Shown piece by piece: positions 18,448 through 27,899 of a stretch of 64,000 nucleotides of DNA. The translations under genes and the position numbers were made by a program. The DNA is taken from the NCBI RefSeq assembly GCF_003952225.1, contig NZ_CP034437.1, positions 5,098,501 through 5,162,500 on the forward strand, written 5' to 3'. Positions within the stretch are counted from its first letter, which is position 1; the number at the start of each line of letters is the position of its first letter. The DNA is from Paenibacillus albus (GTDB lineage Bacteria > Bacillota > Bacilli > Paenibacillales > Paenibacillaceae). Under the pieces are notes generated by a model, which was not told the DNA's origin, searched no databases, and saw only the letters and a list, made by a program, of their open reading frames with translations.

Positions 18448-19413
18448 TCATCCCCTAACTTCTGCTAATATACGATCTGCTCCTCTAGCTTTAAGCAGCG
18501 CTGCAGCTTCCAAGCCGAGCGCAACCGGATCATTGCCTTGCAAAGTTTCTTTCAACAGAACGCTGCCGTCAGCAGAACCGACGATACCCGTCAATTCCAG
18601 CAGCGCGGAGCCATCTTCCGCTTCTCCAACGATTGTCGCATGAGCGCCAATCGGGATTTGGCAGCCGCCGTTAAGCGCGCCTAGGAAGCTGCGCTCAGCC
18701 GACACGGCAAGCGCGGTAATGGGATCGTTCAAGAGCGCGAGCAGCTCGCGCACTTCAGCGTCAGCTTCGCGGCACTCGATGCCAAGTGCGCCTTGACCCA
18801 CCGCCGGAACGCAGAGTTGTTCCGCGAGATATGCGGAAATTTTGCCATCCCAGCTCATTCGGTGCAGGCCCGCAGCAGCAAGTACAATGGCATCGAAGCC
18901 CTCTGTCTCCAGCTTCTTAATACGGGAATCAATATTGCCGCGAATCGATTCGATCTGCAAGTCAGGACGCGCATTCTTCAATTGGCTGGAACGGCGCAGA
19001 CTGCTCGTGCCCACCTTCGCGCCTTGCGGCAGCTGCTCGAGTGACAAGTCACCGGCCGAAATAAGGCAATCACGCGGATCGACCCTTTTCGGAACGGCTC
19101 CATTCATAAGACCCTCCGGCAGCTCGTAAGGCATGTCCTTCATGCTGTGAACGGCAAGATCGATTTCTTGATCGAACAGCGCCTGCTCGATTTCTTTTAC
19201 GAAGAGCCCTTTACCGCCAACTTTGGACAGGGTTACATCAAGAATACGATCACCCTTCGTCACAATCTTGCGAATTTCAAAATCATACGGAAGCCCATTC
19301 TCTGCACAGATCGCTTTCAGCTGATCAATGACTTGGCCCGTTTGCGTCAAAGCAAGCGCGCTCTGACGTGTTCCTACAACGATTACTCGACGTCCATCTA
19401 CGATATAAGGCAT
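18448..19413 (-). CDS. hemC: Hydroxymethylbilane synthase (porphobilinogen deaminase)
   Basis: Polymerises four porphobilinogens to hydroxymethylbilane. The 321-residue protein has the dipyrromethane-cofactor Cys251 in [13 protein letters not shown], the catalytic Asp93 in VHSMKDMP, and the arginine-rich substrate sites [11 protein letters not shown] and [10 protein letters not shown]. The ATG follows the stop of the precorrin-2 dehydrogenase gene by one nucleotide, with the GAGGAG ribosome-binding site inside that gene. Confidence 0.97.
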   Translation of the reverse strand: MPYIVDGRRVIVVGTRQSALALTQTGQVIDQLKAICAENGLPYDFEIRKIVTKGDRILDVTLSKVGGKGLFVKEIEQALFDQEIDLAVHSMKDMPYELPEGLMNGAVPKRVDPRDCLISAGDLSLEQLPQGAKVGTSSLRRSSQLKNARPDLQIESIRGNIDSRIKKLETEGFDAIVLAAAGLHRMSWDGKISAYLAEQLCVPAVGQGALGIECREADAEVRELLALLNDPITALAVSAERSFLGALNGGCQIPIGAHATIVGEAEDGSALLELTGIVGSADGSVLLKETLQGNDPVALGLEAAALLKARGADRILAEVRG

Positions 19414-19414
19414 A

Positions 19415-20065
19415 TTATTGTCTCCTCTCGGCTGCCTGCTGCAGCCTCTTCATCCAATCATTTATCGTTTCATTCCGATCGTACTCCGCCCCGGGGGCAG
19501 CAAGCTCTTCCGCAGCTTGGCGTAATAGGATCGTTCTTACTCTTTGATCTGACATTTCGACCTGCACATGCTCGCGCAGCAGCCTCAGCCGCTCCACAAG
19601 ATCCTTATAGCCAGCGCCGTAATGCCCTGCCAGCTGCTTCTTCAACAGGCTTGTTAACGCCGGACTGGCGCCTCCAGTCGTCACTGCGATCAGCAGCTCG
19701 CCTCGTCTGATTACAGCCGGCGTAATGAAATGACCGGATTCGCCAACATCCGCGACATTGACGAGCGCTCCGCGGCTCTCGCCGTAAGCTGCAATTCTCC
19801 CATTCACTTCCCGCGAGTCGGTCGCTGCGAATAGAAGAAAAGCCTCGTGCAGGTCCTGTTCTATGTATTCCCGTTGCACAAGGCCGATACACCCGCTATT
19901 CGCGAGCGCCTTTAGCTCTTCAGTTATATGTGGCGCGATGACGATAATCTCGTCAGCTCCGCCGTCTATCAGGCCGCGAACCTTACGCTCTGCAACCGCT
20001 CCGCCGCCTACGACGACACAGCGCCGGCCTTGAAGTTTCACCATCATCGAATAATAGTCTGTCAT
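19415..20065 (-). CDS. sirC: Precorrin-2 dehydrogenase (siroheme synthesis)
   Basis: NAD-dependent enzyme oxidising precorrin-2 to sirohydrochlorin. The 216-residue protein resembles the N-terminal Met8/SirC unit: the Rossmann motif [22 protein letters not shown] near residue 16, the segment [19 protein letters not shown], and the motif [43 protein letters not shown]. With the CobA domain of the neighbouring fusion it provides two steps of siroheme synthesis; the iron-chelating step (SirB) is not seen here, though some Met8-like proteins also chelate. It lies in the heme operon between hemX and hemC. The ribosome-binding site is weak. Confidence 0.92.
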   Translation of the reverse strand: MTDYYSMMVKLQGRRCVVVGGGAVAERKVRGLIDGGADEIIVIAPHITEELKALANSGCIGLVQREYIEQDLHEAFLLFAATDSREVNGRIAAYGESRGALVNVADVGESGHFITPAVIRRGELLIAVTTGGASPALTSLLKKQLAGHYGAGYKDLVERLRLLREHVQVEMSDQRVRTILLRQAAEELAAPGAEYDRNETINDWMKRLQQAAERRQ

Positions 20066-20113
20066 CTTCTCGGCGATGCGCTCCTCTCACAGGCATTGAC
20101 GAGCTCTGTCGTC

Positions 20114-20932
20114 TTATGACCAGCTGTGAAAATTTGAAGCCTCGTTCATGAATACATTCAGCAGCAGAACAGCGTAGCTAATCAGATTGAATCTGGCGAA
20201 CTTCCGGCCGGCGCCATCGAACCATTGATGCTTCATTACATTCCAGATGTAGAGCGCAAGCGCTGCGAATGATGTCAGCACCTTAAGGTCTAGAAGCAAG
20301 CCGTAACGGCCTTCAACTAAGATGGATGCTACCGCAATCGCGAGCGACAGCATGAGCAGCGGCGTACCTATGAGAGATACTCTGAACATGAGCCGATCTG
20401 CACCGTCAAGGCTCGGCATTCGCTGCATTTGCTTCGTCCATTGCTTCCCCTTCAGCCTTCTGAACAAGAATAGGTACATGCCCGAGAAAATCGCGCTCAG
20501 CGTAAACGCCGTATACGCTAGAATCATCAGAATCACATGAAGCACAAGCAAGTCATGCGCCAGCTCCCACCTCTCCATGGAGGCGCCGGTGCCAATGCCG
20601 AATAAATTGATCGTCAAGACGGCAAATCCGATGACATTGACGAAGAAGACGATAAGCTCCATTCGAAAAAAACGGCTCATCACTAAAGAAACCGTGATAA
20701 GCAGCCATGAGAAGAGGAGCAAATATTCAAACAATGACATAAAGGTCATGTCCAGGTGCGATATGATCCGATGAATAATGAAGCCAGTCTGCAGCACCCA
20801 GACGAAAATAAGCAGCCCTGTTCCCAATTGTTTCGCTTGCCGATTTCGGTTGGCGAAATCGGAGAAGTAAAACAGAAGGCTCAGGGCATAGACGTACAGG
20901 ATTCCATCATAAAACCAGTTTTGAGTAACCAT
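20114..20932 (-). CDS. hemX: HemX-like integral membrane protein (CcsA-like fold)
   Basis: A 272-residue protein with about eight hydrophobic segments, for example residues 8-26, 38-55, 64-84, 90-114, 127-155, 188-208, 216-236 and 248-266. The family (cytochrome c assembly CcsA/HemX-type) includes B. subtilis HemX, which lowers the amount of glutamyl-tRNA reductase. The His in WELAHDLLVLHVILMILAY is at the place of conserved CcsA histidines. GGAGG lies 5 nt before the ATG. It follows hemA by 26 nt, exactly the hemA-hemX order of B. subtilis, supporting the assignment. Confidence 0.9.
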   Translation of the reverse strand: MVTQNWFYDGILYVYALSLLFYFSDFANRNRQAKQLGTGLLIFVWVLQTGFIIHRIISHLDMTFMSLFEYLLLFSWLLITVSLVMSRFFRMELIVFFVNVIGFAVLTINLFGIGTGASMERWELAHDLLVLHVILMILAYTAFTLSAIFSGMYLFLFRRLKGKQWTKQMQRMPSLDGADRLMFRVSLIGTPLLMLSLAIAVASILVEGRYGLLLDLKVLTSFAALALYIWNVMKHQWFDGAGRKFARFNLISYAVLLLNVFMNEASNFHSWS

Positions 20933-20958
20933 AAGCGCCTCCGCAAACTTTGAACAAC

Positions 20959-22341
20959 TTACCTTGTAATCGCCGCAATTGCGCCAAGCGAAGGCAGCAT
21001 ATCTTTCGCAGCAGATTTAATTTCGCTTTGCACCGCAGCCTTCTGCTGCATCGCTTTGTTCTCGGTTTGTTCTAGCGTATCTTCAAGTGCGAATAATTTC
21101 ACGAACATGTCCATCGCTTCATCGGCCTTCTTCTCGCCAGCCATCTCTTTAATGCGAAGGATCGGATCATGCATCATTTGATTCACAATGCTCTTGGTTA
21201 ACTTATGAATGATTTTGAGCTCTCGCTCGCCAAGGTCAGGCAGCTTGTTCGCCAGGCTATCCATCGTCTCCGAGTGGATATCTGCAGCTTTCATCTGCAG
21301 CGCTCGAATAAGCGGTGCGACGCCAAGCGTCTTGTACCAAGTGCGATAAGCTTCAAGCTCCTCTTGGATAAATACTTCGATCTTAGCAGCCTCGACGCGG
21401 CGCTGTTCCATATTGCTCTCTACGATTCCTTCGAGATCGTCGATATCATACAAGAATACGTTATCGACCGATGCAATTGCCGGATCAAGGTCACGCGGTA
21501 CCGCAATGTCAATCATGAACAATGGACGTGACTTGCGCTTATGCATCGCTTTCGCCACTTGTTCACGCATAATGACATAACCATCAGAACCCGTTGAGCT
21601 AATCACGATATCCGTTTCGTGCAAACGCGCAATTGCGTCTGTCATCGAGAGCGGTGTTCCGTTAAACTTATCAGCAAGCTGCACGGCACGATCGTAGGTC
21701 CGATTTACAACAAATACGCGGCTTGCACCGTTCGCATACAGATGCTTCGCAGTAAGCTCGCTCATTTTGCCGGCTCCGACAATCATAATCGTCTTCCCGC
21801 CAAATTGGCCGAAGATCCGTTTGCCAAGCTCAACAGCTGCATAGCTGACAGAGACGGCAGCTTCGCCGATAGCTGTATCGGAGTGTGCCTTCTTCGCAAG
21901 CGTAACAGCTTGCTTGAAGATCGAATTGAACAGTGTGCCTGTTGTCTTGTATTCTTGCGCAAGCGCAAACGCGCTCTTAATTTGACCTAAAATTTGCGTC
22001 TCGCCAATGACCATGGAATCAAGACCGCAAGTAACGCGGAACAGATGATCGATCGCTTTCTCATCTTCATACATATATAAATCCGAGGTAAACCCTTGTC
22101 TCGGCGTATTAAACCATTTCTCCATGAAGCTGCGAATGTAATGGCCGCAAAGCGTTGGACGATCAACAACAGCATACAGCTCTGTCCGGTTACAGGTCGC
22201 TACGATGACACATTCCATAATGCTCTTCGTTTGTTTCAGCTGCTTCAAAGCATCTGGCAAATCTCGCTCGGAGAATGTAAAGCGTTCCCTGACTTCAACA
22301 GGAGCTGTCCGATAATTCAGCCCGACAACGATAATGTGCAT
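20959..22341 (-). CDS. hemA: Glutamyl-tRNA reductase
   Basis: First enzyme of the C5 pathway: reduces glutamyl-tRNA to glutamate-1-semialdehyde with NADPH. The 460-residue protein has the catalytic Cys50 in VATCNRTELYAV, the substrate segment GLDSMVIGETQILGQIK, the NADPH motif MIVGAGKMSELTAKHLY, and a C-terminal dimerisation helix bundle. AGGTGA is 6 nt before the ATG. It heads the hemA-hemX-sirC-hemC-cobA/hemD-hemB run. In B. subtilis hemA is under PerR and HemX control; no clear PerR box was seen in the 83 bp upstream. Confidence 0.97.
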   Translation of the reverse strand: MHIIVVGLNYRTAPVEVRERFTFSERDLPDALKQLKQTKSIMECVIVATCNRTELYAVVDRPTLCGHYIRSFMEKWFNTPRQGFTSDLYMYEDEKAIDHLFRVTCGLDSMVIGETQILGQIKSAFALAQEYKTTGTLFNSIFKQAVTLAKKAHSDTAIGEAAVSVSYAAVELGKRIFGQFGGKTIMIVGAGKMSELTAKHLYANGASRVFVVNRTYDRAVQLADKFNGTPLSMTDAIARLHETDIVISSTGSDGYVIMREQVAKAMHKRKSRPLFMIDIAVPRDLDPAIASVDNVFLYDIDDLEGIVESNMEQRRVEAAKIEVFIQEELEAYRTWYKTLGVAPLIRALQMKAADIHSETMDSLANKLPDLGERELKIIHKLTKSIVNQMMHDPILRIKEMAGEKKADEAMDMFVKLFALEDTLEQTENKAMQQKAAVQSEIKSAAKDMLPSLGAIAAITR

Positions 22342-22424
22342 GCGCGTTCACCTGCCCTTCGACATCATTTTTCATCATTTAGTATAGCACAGGAAGGCAA
22401 CCTATACCCCTGCAATTATGAAAA

Positions 22425-23062
22425 TTATTTGAAAATCTCGCTTGTTTCCGTCACTGATTTTAGGAAGCGCTGACAATCGTCTAATGACAGGTTCATGTAT
22501 TTAACAGTATACGTTCTCCCCAAGAAGCCATATGCGGTTACCGGCTGCTTCAGCTTAATCTGACAATTTATTTCATCTTTAAATCCGATCAAATATTTCA
22601 AAGATAACGGAATCGCGCATCCCCAGAAACTGGCAGAGTCTTGAATCAATTCTTTCTCATTCTGAATGTGCCGAATCTGTTCGATATTATTTACTTCAAA
22701 TTCAATTGATCTTCTTATCCCCACAGCAATATTCACTTTATTGCCCGCGACCTTTACACGGCTATGACGAATTAAATTAAAATCGCCAATTATATATATG
22801 ATTCCGTACAAATGGATAAGCTTCAATATCATCAACGAGGTAGACCCGAATTGATCTTTTAGCAGATAGTGGAACGCAACCATCTCAGAACTTGCTCATG
22901 GATAAGGGCAATGAAGATAAATACGTACATACTTCGTTTATGAAACGAGAATAGATCAGGCCGATCCGCTTCACCAGCTGCTTTCCACTTAAACAAAGCA
23001 TAATAGAAAACAAGCATATCCCCGACCAGCGCACGCATACGATTGTTGAATGACAGCTGCAT
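22425..23062 (-). pseudogene. Frameshifted membrane protein gene upstream of hemA
   Basis: Two overlapping frames join into one plausible protein. The first starts at the ATG at 23062 (MQLSFNNRMRALVGDML) behind AGAGGTGA and reads to SFHKRSMYVFIFIALIHEQVL. It then goes out of frame and stops at 22859. The second frame continues from about 22884 (MVAFHYLLKDQFGSTSLMILKLIHLYGIIYIIGDFNLIR) to 22425. Joined, there are two hydrophobic segments followed by a soluble part (VNIAVGIRRSIEFEVNNIEQIRH). One missing base near 22884-22890 explains the break; it may be a true mutation or a sequencing error. The function is unknown. Its place between ysxC and hemA is that of B. subtilis ysxD, but relatedness was not tested. 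Confidence 0.65.
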
Positions 23063-23231
23063 GAAATCACCTCTACTGAGCATTTTGGCTCATCTTTAAT
23101 TCCCAACTTATCATACATATCCGTCCAAATCTGTATCCATATTTTGAAAGTTGACAAAAAAATACCCCCTCCTATTCGCAGTTACGCAAATAAAAGAAAG
23201 TATTTGTTTGAATGCTTATTTAATAATAATG

Positions 23232-23630
23232 CTACACAAGCTCTACTTGCTTCATGTCAGCTTCAACCACTTGCAGCTCACCCATACCGCGAACAAGCTT
23301 CTTAGCGTGCATTACTTTAGGTTTCAATACAGACATCATGTAGTCGATCGCGAGTTGCGGATCAACCGTTTCTCCACATGTATAACAATCAAGAGCAGCG
23401 AAACCTCTCTCAGGATACGTGTGAATGGAAAGATGACTTTCCGACAGCAGTACGAGCACAGTTGCTCCTTGTGGTTCGAATTGTTGTGCCTGTACTGAAA
23501 GTACGGTGGCACCGCAAGCTTCAGCCGCTTCTACCATTTGGGCTTGTAAAAATTCCGCGTTGTTGAGCTTGTCAAAATCTACACCCCAAGTATCAACAGC
23601 AACGTGTCTTCCGAAAGTTGAATATTCCAT
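23232..23630 (-). CDS. speD: S-adenosylmethionine decarboxylase proenzyme
   Basis: Makes decarboxylated S-adenosylmethionine, the aminopropyl donor for spermidine. The 132-residue product is the short bacterial SpeD class, which cleaves itself into two chains and forms a pyruvoyl group. The cleavage site is Glu64-Ser65 in LLSESHLSIHTYPE; a catalytic Cys lies in DCYTCG. AAGGGGG is 9 nt before the ATG at 23630; an upstream in-frame ATG at 23675 is less likely because the ribosome-binding site lies inside that extension. No speE is visible nearby. The gene has its own promoter and a possibly structured leader. Confidence 0.94.
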   Translation of the reverse strand: MEYSTFGRHVAVDTWGVDFDKLNNAEFLQAQMVEAAEACGATVLSVQAQQFEPQGATVLVLLSESHLSIHTYPERGFAALDCYTCGETVDPQLAIDYMMSVLKPKVMHAKKLVRGMGELQVVEADMKQVELV

Positions 23631-23679
23631 CTCTCGGTTCCCCCTTCCTAGGAATAAAATGTTTTGTAATTTCATCCGC

Positions 23680-23756
23680 TAGGACCTACGTCATTCACTG
23701 CCCGAGGGACTTTCCGCTCGCAACATTACCATGTCCTGAGTGAATCCTGGTTCCTA
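23680..23756 (-). promoter_or_regulatory. Candidate structured RNA leader of speD
   Basis: The minus-strand leader contains nested complementary segments. The outer stem is TAGGAACC (23749-23756) with GGTCCTA (23680-23686), with one bulged A. The inner stem is a perfect 7-bp ATTCACT (23739-23745) with AGTGAAT (23693-23699). Inside are further short pairings: GGAC/GTCC and, as an alternative, CGAG/CTCG. An upstream promoter TTGCAT-17-TATTTT (about 23783-23811) would start the RNA just before it. The start codon of speD follows 50 nt later. I do not recognise a known riboswitch class; a polyamine or SAM-related role would be inference. Confidence 0.4.
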
Positions 23757-23910
23757 ATTGTCATTGCAACGAAAATAAAAATAACATCTATCGCCCAGAA
23801 ATGCAACAGTTTTTTTTGGCATAATTTTTTGGACCATGCTGCGAAAATTCCACTTTTCAACGTATGTTCGAAACGAAGGGTTGGTGTGCGCCTTTACTCG
23901 TCCATACGCA

Positions 23911-23936
23911 ATAAAAAAAGCCGCATTTCTGCGGCC
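23911..23936 (-). terminator. Terminator after the conserved hypothetical gene at 23964
   Basis: Minus-strand stem GCCGCA-gaaa-TGCGGC followed by TTTTTTT. Confidence 0.85.
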
Positions 23937-23963
23937 CCTTCCACTTGCATATTGTTAAATTTA

Positions 23964-24554
23964 TTAAGCTTCGAGCTTAAACAAGTTACGTGAATACTGA
24001 GCTAAACGCTCATCAATAATTGCAATTTGCTCTCGATCTTTGCATTGATTACGTAAATCAAGCAATTGGTTGATCGCGCCGCGTACGACTTCAATCTCTT
24101 TCTCGACATCCATAATGCGAAACGCTGCTTCGAGTTGGCCAATCGTGTCTTTGAATTCAAAGACGACTCTTGATTCGCCACCGCGAATTTCGACAATTTT
24201 GCGAACAGTTCCTTCGGTATAATGATAGGTCATCATATAGTTCGGATAAATGCGGTTGACGACTGCATCGCCGCGGAATACGGATACCGCTTTGCGCATG
24301 GCGTTCGTTAACTTCGGATGCATAATGCGGCATGTGAGCGCACAAACGTACTTGTCTTGCTCACGCTCGAATGTAAGGCGGACTTCTTCTTGTCCTGCGT
24401 CGTCTTCGAGAACTACCTCGTGATTGCCGTTTTCGAGCACCCGCACCTGTTGTTTAATGTGCTGCTCTTCAAAAAACCGGACAAATCCCGCCATCTCTTC
24501 AGCCGTTAATTGCAGAGAAGCATTGACATATTCTGTGGCTATCCGCTGAGCCAT
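23964..24554 (-). CDS. Conserved hypothetical protein
   Basis: A 196-residue soluble protein without signal peptide or membrane segment. It starts MAQRIATEYVNASLQLTAEEM, has mixed alpha/beta composition with segments VRLTFEREQDKYVCALTCRI, AVSVFRGDAVVNRIYPNYMMTYHYTEGTVRKIVEIRGG, and ends in helices (VRGAINQLLDLRNQCKDREQIAIIDERL). I recall similar proteins in Paenibacillus genomes carrying the label non-ribosomal peptide synthetase module; nothing in this short sequence (no phosphopantetheine Ser, no adenylation motifs) supports that label. GAGGAG precedes the ATG. It follows ysxC's neighbourhood but has its own terminator. Function unknown. Confidence 0.75.
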   Translation of the reverse strand: MAQRIATEYVNASLQLTAEEMAGFVRFFEEQHIKQQVRVLENGNHEVVLEDDAGQEEVRLTFEREQDKYVCALTCRIMHPKLTNAMRKAVSVFRGDAVVNRIYPNYMMTYHYTEGTVRKIVEIRGGESRVVFEFKDTIGQLEAAFRIMDVEKEIEVVRGAINQLLDLRNQCKDREQIAIIDERLAQYSRNLFKLEA

Positions 24555-24720
24555 AAAAATCTCCTCAATTCTTTAAAGTAACGCATTTGTAAATCTTCTT
24601 GCTTACCTATATTATACCCGATCGAAAAGGTTTATTCCTGTCAGCCAGTCGCGATATTCTCGCATATTTCTGAATAATCAAGGAGATTTTACGAAGAGTC
24701 ACCGCTTTTATGCGTTATCC

Positions 24721-25371
24721 TCACTTTTCGAGTGAAACTTCTGCTGTTTCTTCGGCTTCTTCGGCTTCTTCTGCTTCCGCAGCCGTTTCTGCTATCGTTT
24801 CATTAATTAATGCCCACAGCTCGTCACGACCCAGCCCCGTCTCTGAAGAGAAGAGTACATGGCGGTCAGCCGGATGGAAGCTAAGCGACGTCTTAATCAT
24901 CTTCACATGCTTGTCCCACTTGCTCTTCGGGATCTTGTCCGCCTTCGTCGTTACAATGCAAACGGGGATTTCATAATGCTTCAGCCAATCATACATGAGA
25001 ATGTCGTCCTTGGACGGCTCATGCCGGATATCAATGATGAGCAGCACCATGCGAAGCGGCTCGCGGTCGTTCAAGAAGGTCTCAATCATTGTTCCGAATT
25101 GTTGGCGCTGCACCTTCGATACTTTGGCATAGCCGTAACCGGGAAAATCGACGAGATAGACGCGCTCGTTTACCCGGTAGTAGTTGAGCTGCTGTGTTTT
25201 GCCTGGCTGTGCGCTCGTTCTCGCTAGCCCTTTGCGATTAATCATCTTGTTAATGAGAGATGATTTGCCGACATTGGAACGCCCTGCCAGAGCGAACTCT
25301 GGCAAGGCATCCACAGGATATTGATCGGGTCTTACGGCACTGATGACGAATTCAACGTTAGTAATTTTCAC
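24721..25371 (-). CDS. ysxC: Ribosome-assembly GTPase YsxC/EngB
   Basis: Essential TRAFAC-class GTPase that helps assemble the 50S ribosomal subunit. The 216-residue protein has G1 GRSNVGKSS, the G2 region [14 protein letters not shown]3 [13 protein letters not shown]4 TTKADK and G5 FSSETGLG. The start is GTG at 25371 with AGG upstream. The C-terminus ends in an acidic tail made of AEE repeats ([15 protein letters not shown]), encoded by trinucleotide-like repeats, which is not part of the fold. It follows lonA by 42 nt, the lonA-ysxC order of Bacillales. Confidence 0.95.
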   Translation of the reverse strand: MKITNVEFVISAVRPDQYPVDALPEFALAGRSNVGKSSLINKMINRKGLARTSAQPGKTQQLNYYRVNERVYLVDFPGYGYAKVSKVQRQQFGTMIETFLNDREPLRMVLLIIDIRHEPSKDDILMYDWLKHYEIPVCIVTTKADKIPKSKWDKHVKMIKTSLSFHPADRHVLFSSETGLGRDELWALINETIAETAAEAEEAEEAEETAEVSLEK

Positions 25372-25413
25372 TTATCGTAACCTGCTTTCTTATACGGAGC
25401 TTGCCGTTTACGC

Positions 25414-27810
25414 TTAATGCGTCTGCACCGACGTCTCTGCACCTGACTCTTCCTCAGACTCCACCTTCGCGCCTGCGCCTGCTTTTGCTTCATGCAGGGC
25501 ATGCTTGAGTACTTCGTCCATCGAGCTGACAGGGATAAACTCCAGGTCGTTCCTTACGCTGTCCGGGATGTCGCGCAGATCACGCTCATTCTCCTTCGGC
25601 ATAAGCACTTTCCGGATGCCGGCGCGGTGCGCGGCGAGCGACTTCTCCTTCAGCCCGCCAATCGGAAGCACGCGCCCGCGGAGTGTAATCTCGCCGGTCA
25701 TCGCTACTTCCTTATTCACATACCTGTTCGTCAGCGCAGAGATAAGCGCTGTCGCCATCGTGATGCCTGCAGACGGACCGTCCTTCGGAATCGCGCCTTC
25801 CGGTATATGAATATGAATATCGTTCTTCTCATGGAATTTCGGATCGATGCCCAGCTCATCTGCACGCGAACGCGTATAACTAAACGCAGCCTGCGCCGAT
25901 TCTTTCATCACATCGCCGAGCTTACCAGTTAGCGTCAGCTTGCCGCTGCCCGGCAGTACCGTAACCTCGATGACGAGCGTATCGCCGCCCACCTCGGTCC
26001 AGGCGAGGCCGGTAACCGCTCCGATCTGATCCTCCGCTTCCGCCATGCCGTAGCGGAACTTCGCTGGTCCAAGCCATTCCTTCACTTTCGCAGCATCGAC
26101 GTCGATCGAAGTTATGTCCGCCTCCGTTACGATGGTCTTCGCCGCTTTACGGCAAAGCGCTGCAATCTGCTGCTCCAGGTTCCGTACGCCGGATTCCCTT
26201 GTATATTCGCGGATAACTTGCATCAAGCTGTCGTCGCCAAGGTTCAGCTGTTCATCCGTCAGACCATGCTCGCGCTTCTGCTTAGGCAGCAAGTAGCGCG
26301 TAGCGATCTGCTGCTTCTCAAGCTCGGTATAGCCCGGAATATAGAGCACTTCCATCCGGTCAAGCAGCGGTCTCGGAATATTATGAACCGCATTGGCTGT
26401 CGTCACGAACATGACATTCGACAGATCAAACGGCACCTCGATGAAATGGTCGCTGAACGTGCTGTTCTGCTCTGGGTCTAACACTTCGAGCAGCGCGGAA
26501 GCCGGATCGCCGCGGAAGTCCATCGCCATCTTATCGATTTCATCCAGCAAAAACACCGGATTGAGCGAGCCTGCTGTCTTCATGCCTTGAATGATGCGTC
26601 CAGGCATTGCGCCGACATATGTACGGCGATGTCCGCGAATTTCCGCCTCATCCCTTACGCCGCCGAGCGAGATGCGAACGAATTCGCGATTCAGCGACTT
26701 GGCAATCGAGCGTGCAATTGAAGTTTTACCGACACCAGGAGGGCCGACAAGGCAGAGAATCGGGCCCTTCAGCTTCTTAACCAGCTGTTGGACTGCCAAA
26801 TACTCAAGAACGCGTTCCTTCGGTTTCTCCAGCCCATAATGATCTTCGTTCAAAATGCTTTCTGCCCGGTTCACATCGAGGTCATCCTCGGTTTTCTTGT
26901 TCCATGGCAGGGAGAGTAGCCAATCAATATAATTGCGGATGACACCGCCTTCTGCCGAAGTCGATGGCATCTTCTCGAGCCGGTCGATTTCTTTCTCGAC
27001 CTTCTCCTTCACCTTGTCCGGAATGCCAGATTCGGACATCTGCGAACGAAGCTCTTCCGCTTCGCCAGCGCGGCCTTCCTTCTCGCCAAGCTCCTTCTGA
27101 ATCGCCTTCATCTGCTCGCGCAAATAATATTCCTTCTGCGTCTTTTCCATCTGCTTCTTGACGCGCTGGCTGATCTTGCGTTCGAGCTCCAGCACTTCGC
27201 GCTCATTGTTCAGAATGTCGAGCAGACGCTCCAGCCGTTCGCGCACATCGATCGTCTCAAGAATATCTTGCTTATCCTTAATCTTGAGCGACAGGTGACT
27301 GGAGATGACATCGGCAAGTCGGCCCGGTTCATCAATGTCCGAAACAGCCGCCAGCGTCTCCGGCGTCACTTTCTTCGACAAGTTGATATAATGCTCGAAC
27401 TGGTTCAGAACGGTGCGCATGAGCGCATCAATCTCCGGATCGGTCGATTCCGACTCCGGCAGCTCCTTGATCGACACTTCATAGAACTCTTCATTCGGCA
27501 AATAATCAACAATCTCTGCGCGAACGACGCCTTCAACGAGTACTCGTATCGTACCGTTTGGCAGCTTGAGCATCTGTCGTACCCGCGCTACCGTGCCCAC
27601 ACGGAAAATATCTTCCTGTGTCGGCTCCTCAATATTTACTTCGGACTGCGAACATAACAAAATCATATGATCGTCCAGCATTGCGCGATCAAGCGCGCGT
27701 ACTGATTTTTCCCTGCCCACATCTAAATGCAGCACCATGCTGGGGTATACAAGCAGCCCCCTTAGCGGCAGCAGGGGCAAGCGACGACCTTTCCATTTAG
27801 CAGGTCCCAT
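25414..27810 (-). CDS. lonA: ATP-dependent protease LonA
   Basis: Cytoplasmic AAA+ protease that degrades damaged and regulatory proteins. The 798-residue protein has an N-terminal substrate domain ([16 protein letters not shown]), a coiled middle, the Walker A motif [15 protein letters not shown] near residue 355, Walker [11 protein letters not shown], and the C-terminal peptidase domain with catalytic Ser in [15 protein letters not shown] and Lys in [15 protein letters not shown] Glu/Ala tail ends the protein. GGAGGTG precedes the ATG. The tig-clpX-lonB-lonA-ysxC order matches B. subtilis. Confidence 0.97.
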   Translation of the reverse strand: MGPAKWKGRRLPLLPLRGLLVYPSMVLHLDVGREKSVRALDRAMLDDHMILLCSQSEVNIEEPTQEDIFRVGTVARVRQMLKLPNGTIRVLVEGVVRAEIVDYLPNEEFYEVSIKELPESESTDPEIDALMRTVLNQFEHYINLSKKVTPETLAAVSDIDEPGRLADVISSHLSLKIKDKQDILETIDVRERLERLLDILNNEREVLELERKISQRVKKQMEKTQKEYYLREQMKAIQKELGEKEGRAGEAEELRSQMSESGIPDKVKEKVEKEIDRLEKMPSTSAEGGVIRNYIDWLLSLPWNKKTEDDLDVNRAESILNEDHYGLEKPKERVLEYLAVQQLVKKLKGPILCLVGPPGVGKTSIARSIAKSLNREFVRISLGGVRDEAEIRGHRRTYVGAMPGRIIQGMKTAGSLNPVFLLDEIDKMAMDFRGDPASALLEVLDPEQNSTFSDHFIEVPFDLSNVMFVTTANAVHNIPRPLLDRMEVLYIPGYTELEKQQIATRYLLPKQKREHGLTDEQLNLGDDSLMQVIREYTRESGVRNLEQQIAALCRKAAKTIVTEADITSIDVDAAKVKEWLGPAKFRYGMAEAEDQIGAVTGLAWTEVGGDTLVIEVTVLPGSGKLTLTGKLGDVMKESAQAAFSYTRSRADELGIDPKFHEKNDIHIHIPEGAIPKDGPSAGITMATALISALTNRYVNKEVAMTGEITLRGRVLPIGGLKEKSLAAHRAGIRKVLMPKENERDLRDIPDSVRNDLEFIPVSSMDEVLKHALHEAKAGAGAKVESEEESGAETSVQTH

Positions 27811-27899
27811 TCCAGCACCTCCGTCTCTGAAGCTTCCCTCTCGAACCTTTAAAGGCCGACTTTAATCGGCCTAAAGTTTCAGAGCTTTTATCCATTTTA

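Noticed and set aside
27845-27880. Terminator between lonB and lonA
   Set aside because: A 6-bp GGCCGA/TCGGCC stem is present but no T-run follows, so readthrough from lonB to lonA is likely.
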